Source: Brevibacillus brevis NBRC 100599
GTDB taxonomy: Bacteria > Bacillota > Bacilli > Brevibacillales > Brevibacillaceae
Assembly (NCBI RefSeq): GCF_000010165.1
Contig: NC_012491.1
Span: 265,001 to 329,000 of the forward strand
Direction of reading: 5' to 3'
DNA: 64,000 nucleotides
Part shown: positions 63,785 through 64,000 of the stretch, in pieces
How positions within the stretch are numbered: the first letter of the stretch is position 1
Layout: each line of letters begins with the position of its first letter
The notes under the pieces: generated by a model
Databases searched by the model: none
Told to the model about the DNA's origin: nothing
The model's input: only the letters and a program-made list of their open reading frames with translations
Program-made: the position numbers and the translations under genes

Positions 63785-64000
63785 TGAAACTGACGATACT
63801 GATTGCAGATGACGATCCACATGTACGTGAGCTATTGCGATTTTACTTAGCAAAAGAAGGGTACAACGTTTTGGCTTGTGTGGATGGAGAAGAGGCTTCA
63901 CAACTGTTGGAACAGGAATCCGTCCAGCTCGCCATCGTGGATGTGATGATGCCAGGCAAAAACGGTTGGGAGCTGTGCCGGGAGATCAGAGAATTTTACG
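63784..64000 (+). CDS. Response regulator, N-terminal part (runs off the window)
   Basis: At least 72 residues of a receiver domain: MKLTILIADDDPHVRELLRF has the acidic pair DD, and LAIVDVMMPGKNGWELCREI the phospho-accepting Asp (VDVMMPG). The pattern is that of OmpR/PhoB-type regulators. The rest of the gene, and probably its sensor kinase, lie beyond the right edge. Confidence 0.9.
   Translation, partial: MKLTILIADDDPHVRELLRFYLAKEGYNVLACVDGEEASQLLEQESVQLAIVDVMMPGKNGWELCREIREFY

Overview
The window looks like chromosomal DNA of an endospore-forming member of the Bacillales, most like Brevibacillus. This is an inference from gene content and synteny (rocF, sigW-rsiW-cdaA-cdaR-glmM-glmS, ger genes, a Spo0E-like protein, GlpP-type leaders, mhqNOD, a collagen-like spore-surface protein), not from a database match.

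Layout. 1-1496: the 3' end of a 23S rRNA gene, no 5S behind it, then ten tRNA genes and a terminator. 1.5-10.0 kb: conserved core with rocF, a small Spo0E-like gene, the autoregulated sigW-rsiW unit (sigW is frameshifted in this sequence), the cyclic-di-AMP synthase cdaA with its regulator cdaR, glmM, and the glmS ribozyme with glmS. 10.0-18.2 kb: an accessory island at the Tn7 attachment site behind glmS. It is bounded by Tn7-like ends (TGT...ACA, TAGACT sites with fixed spacing) but encodes no Tns proteins. It holds gene fragments, a DUF2892/AhpD-like pair, IS3 and IS66 remnants, scrambled GC-rich fragments of a proteobacterial conjugative plasmid, and a TIR-domain gene beside the distal end. 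Nested in the IS66 gene is a complete 875-bp Tn7-like mini-element with a perfect 5-bp target duplication and one SnoaL-like gene. The native glmS terminator now lies just beyond the island.

18.3-32 kb: glpQ and glpT (separate, but with matching cre sites over the -35 and matching antitermination-type leaders), a MarR/nitroreductase/monooxygenase operon, a germinant-receptor operon with an extra 41-residue membrane protein, a chitinase, a five-repeat secreted protein and an ArsR/MFS pair. 32-46 kb: a chemoreceptor, a TetR-MFS-LLM-esterase locus, an amino-acid permease, a macrolide phosphotransferase behind a 14-codon leader peptide ending MRLR, exoA and a CNNM/CorC-type protein. 46.6-49.6 kb: a very long Gly-X-Thr collagen-like gene. 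49.7-64 kb: a MerR-controlled hydrolase (MerR gene frameshifted), a DNA alkylation-repair block (an Ada zinc-domain protein, nfo, alkA, adaA), a threonine-aldolase-like enzyme, dinB, an mhqNOD quinone-detoxification operon with two MhqR-like operators, and the start of a response regulator translationally coupled to a 22-codon ORF.

The strongest candidates for something undescribed are the trans-mobilised Tn7-like mini-element inside an attTn7 island with a TIR gene, and the RLR leader peptide in front of the macrolide phosphotransferase. Three genes (sigW, the IS66 transposase, merR) are each broken by one apparent extra base in a homopolymer, so sequencing error should be excluded before biology is inferred from them.
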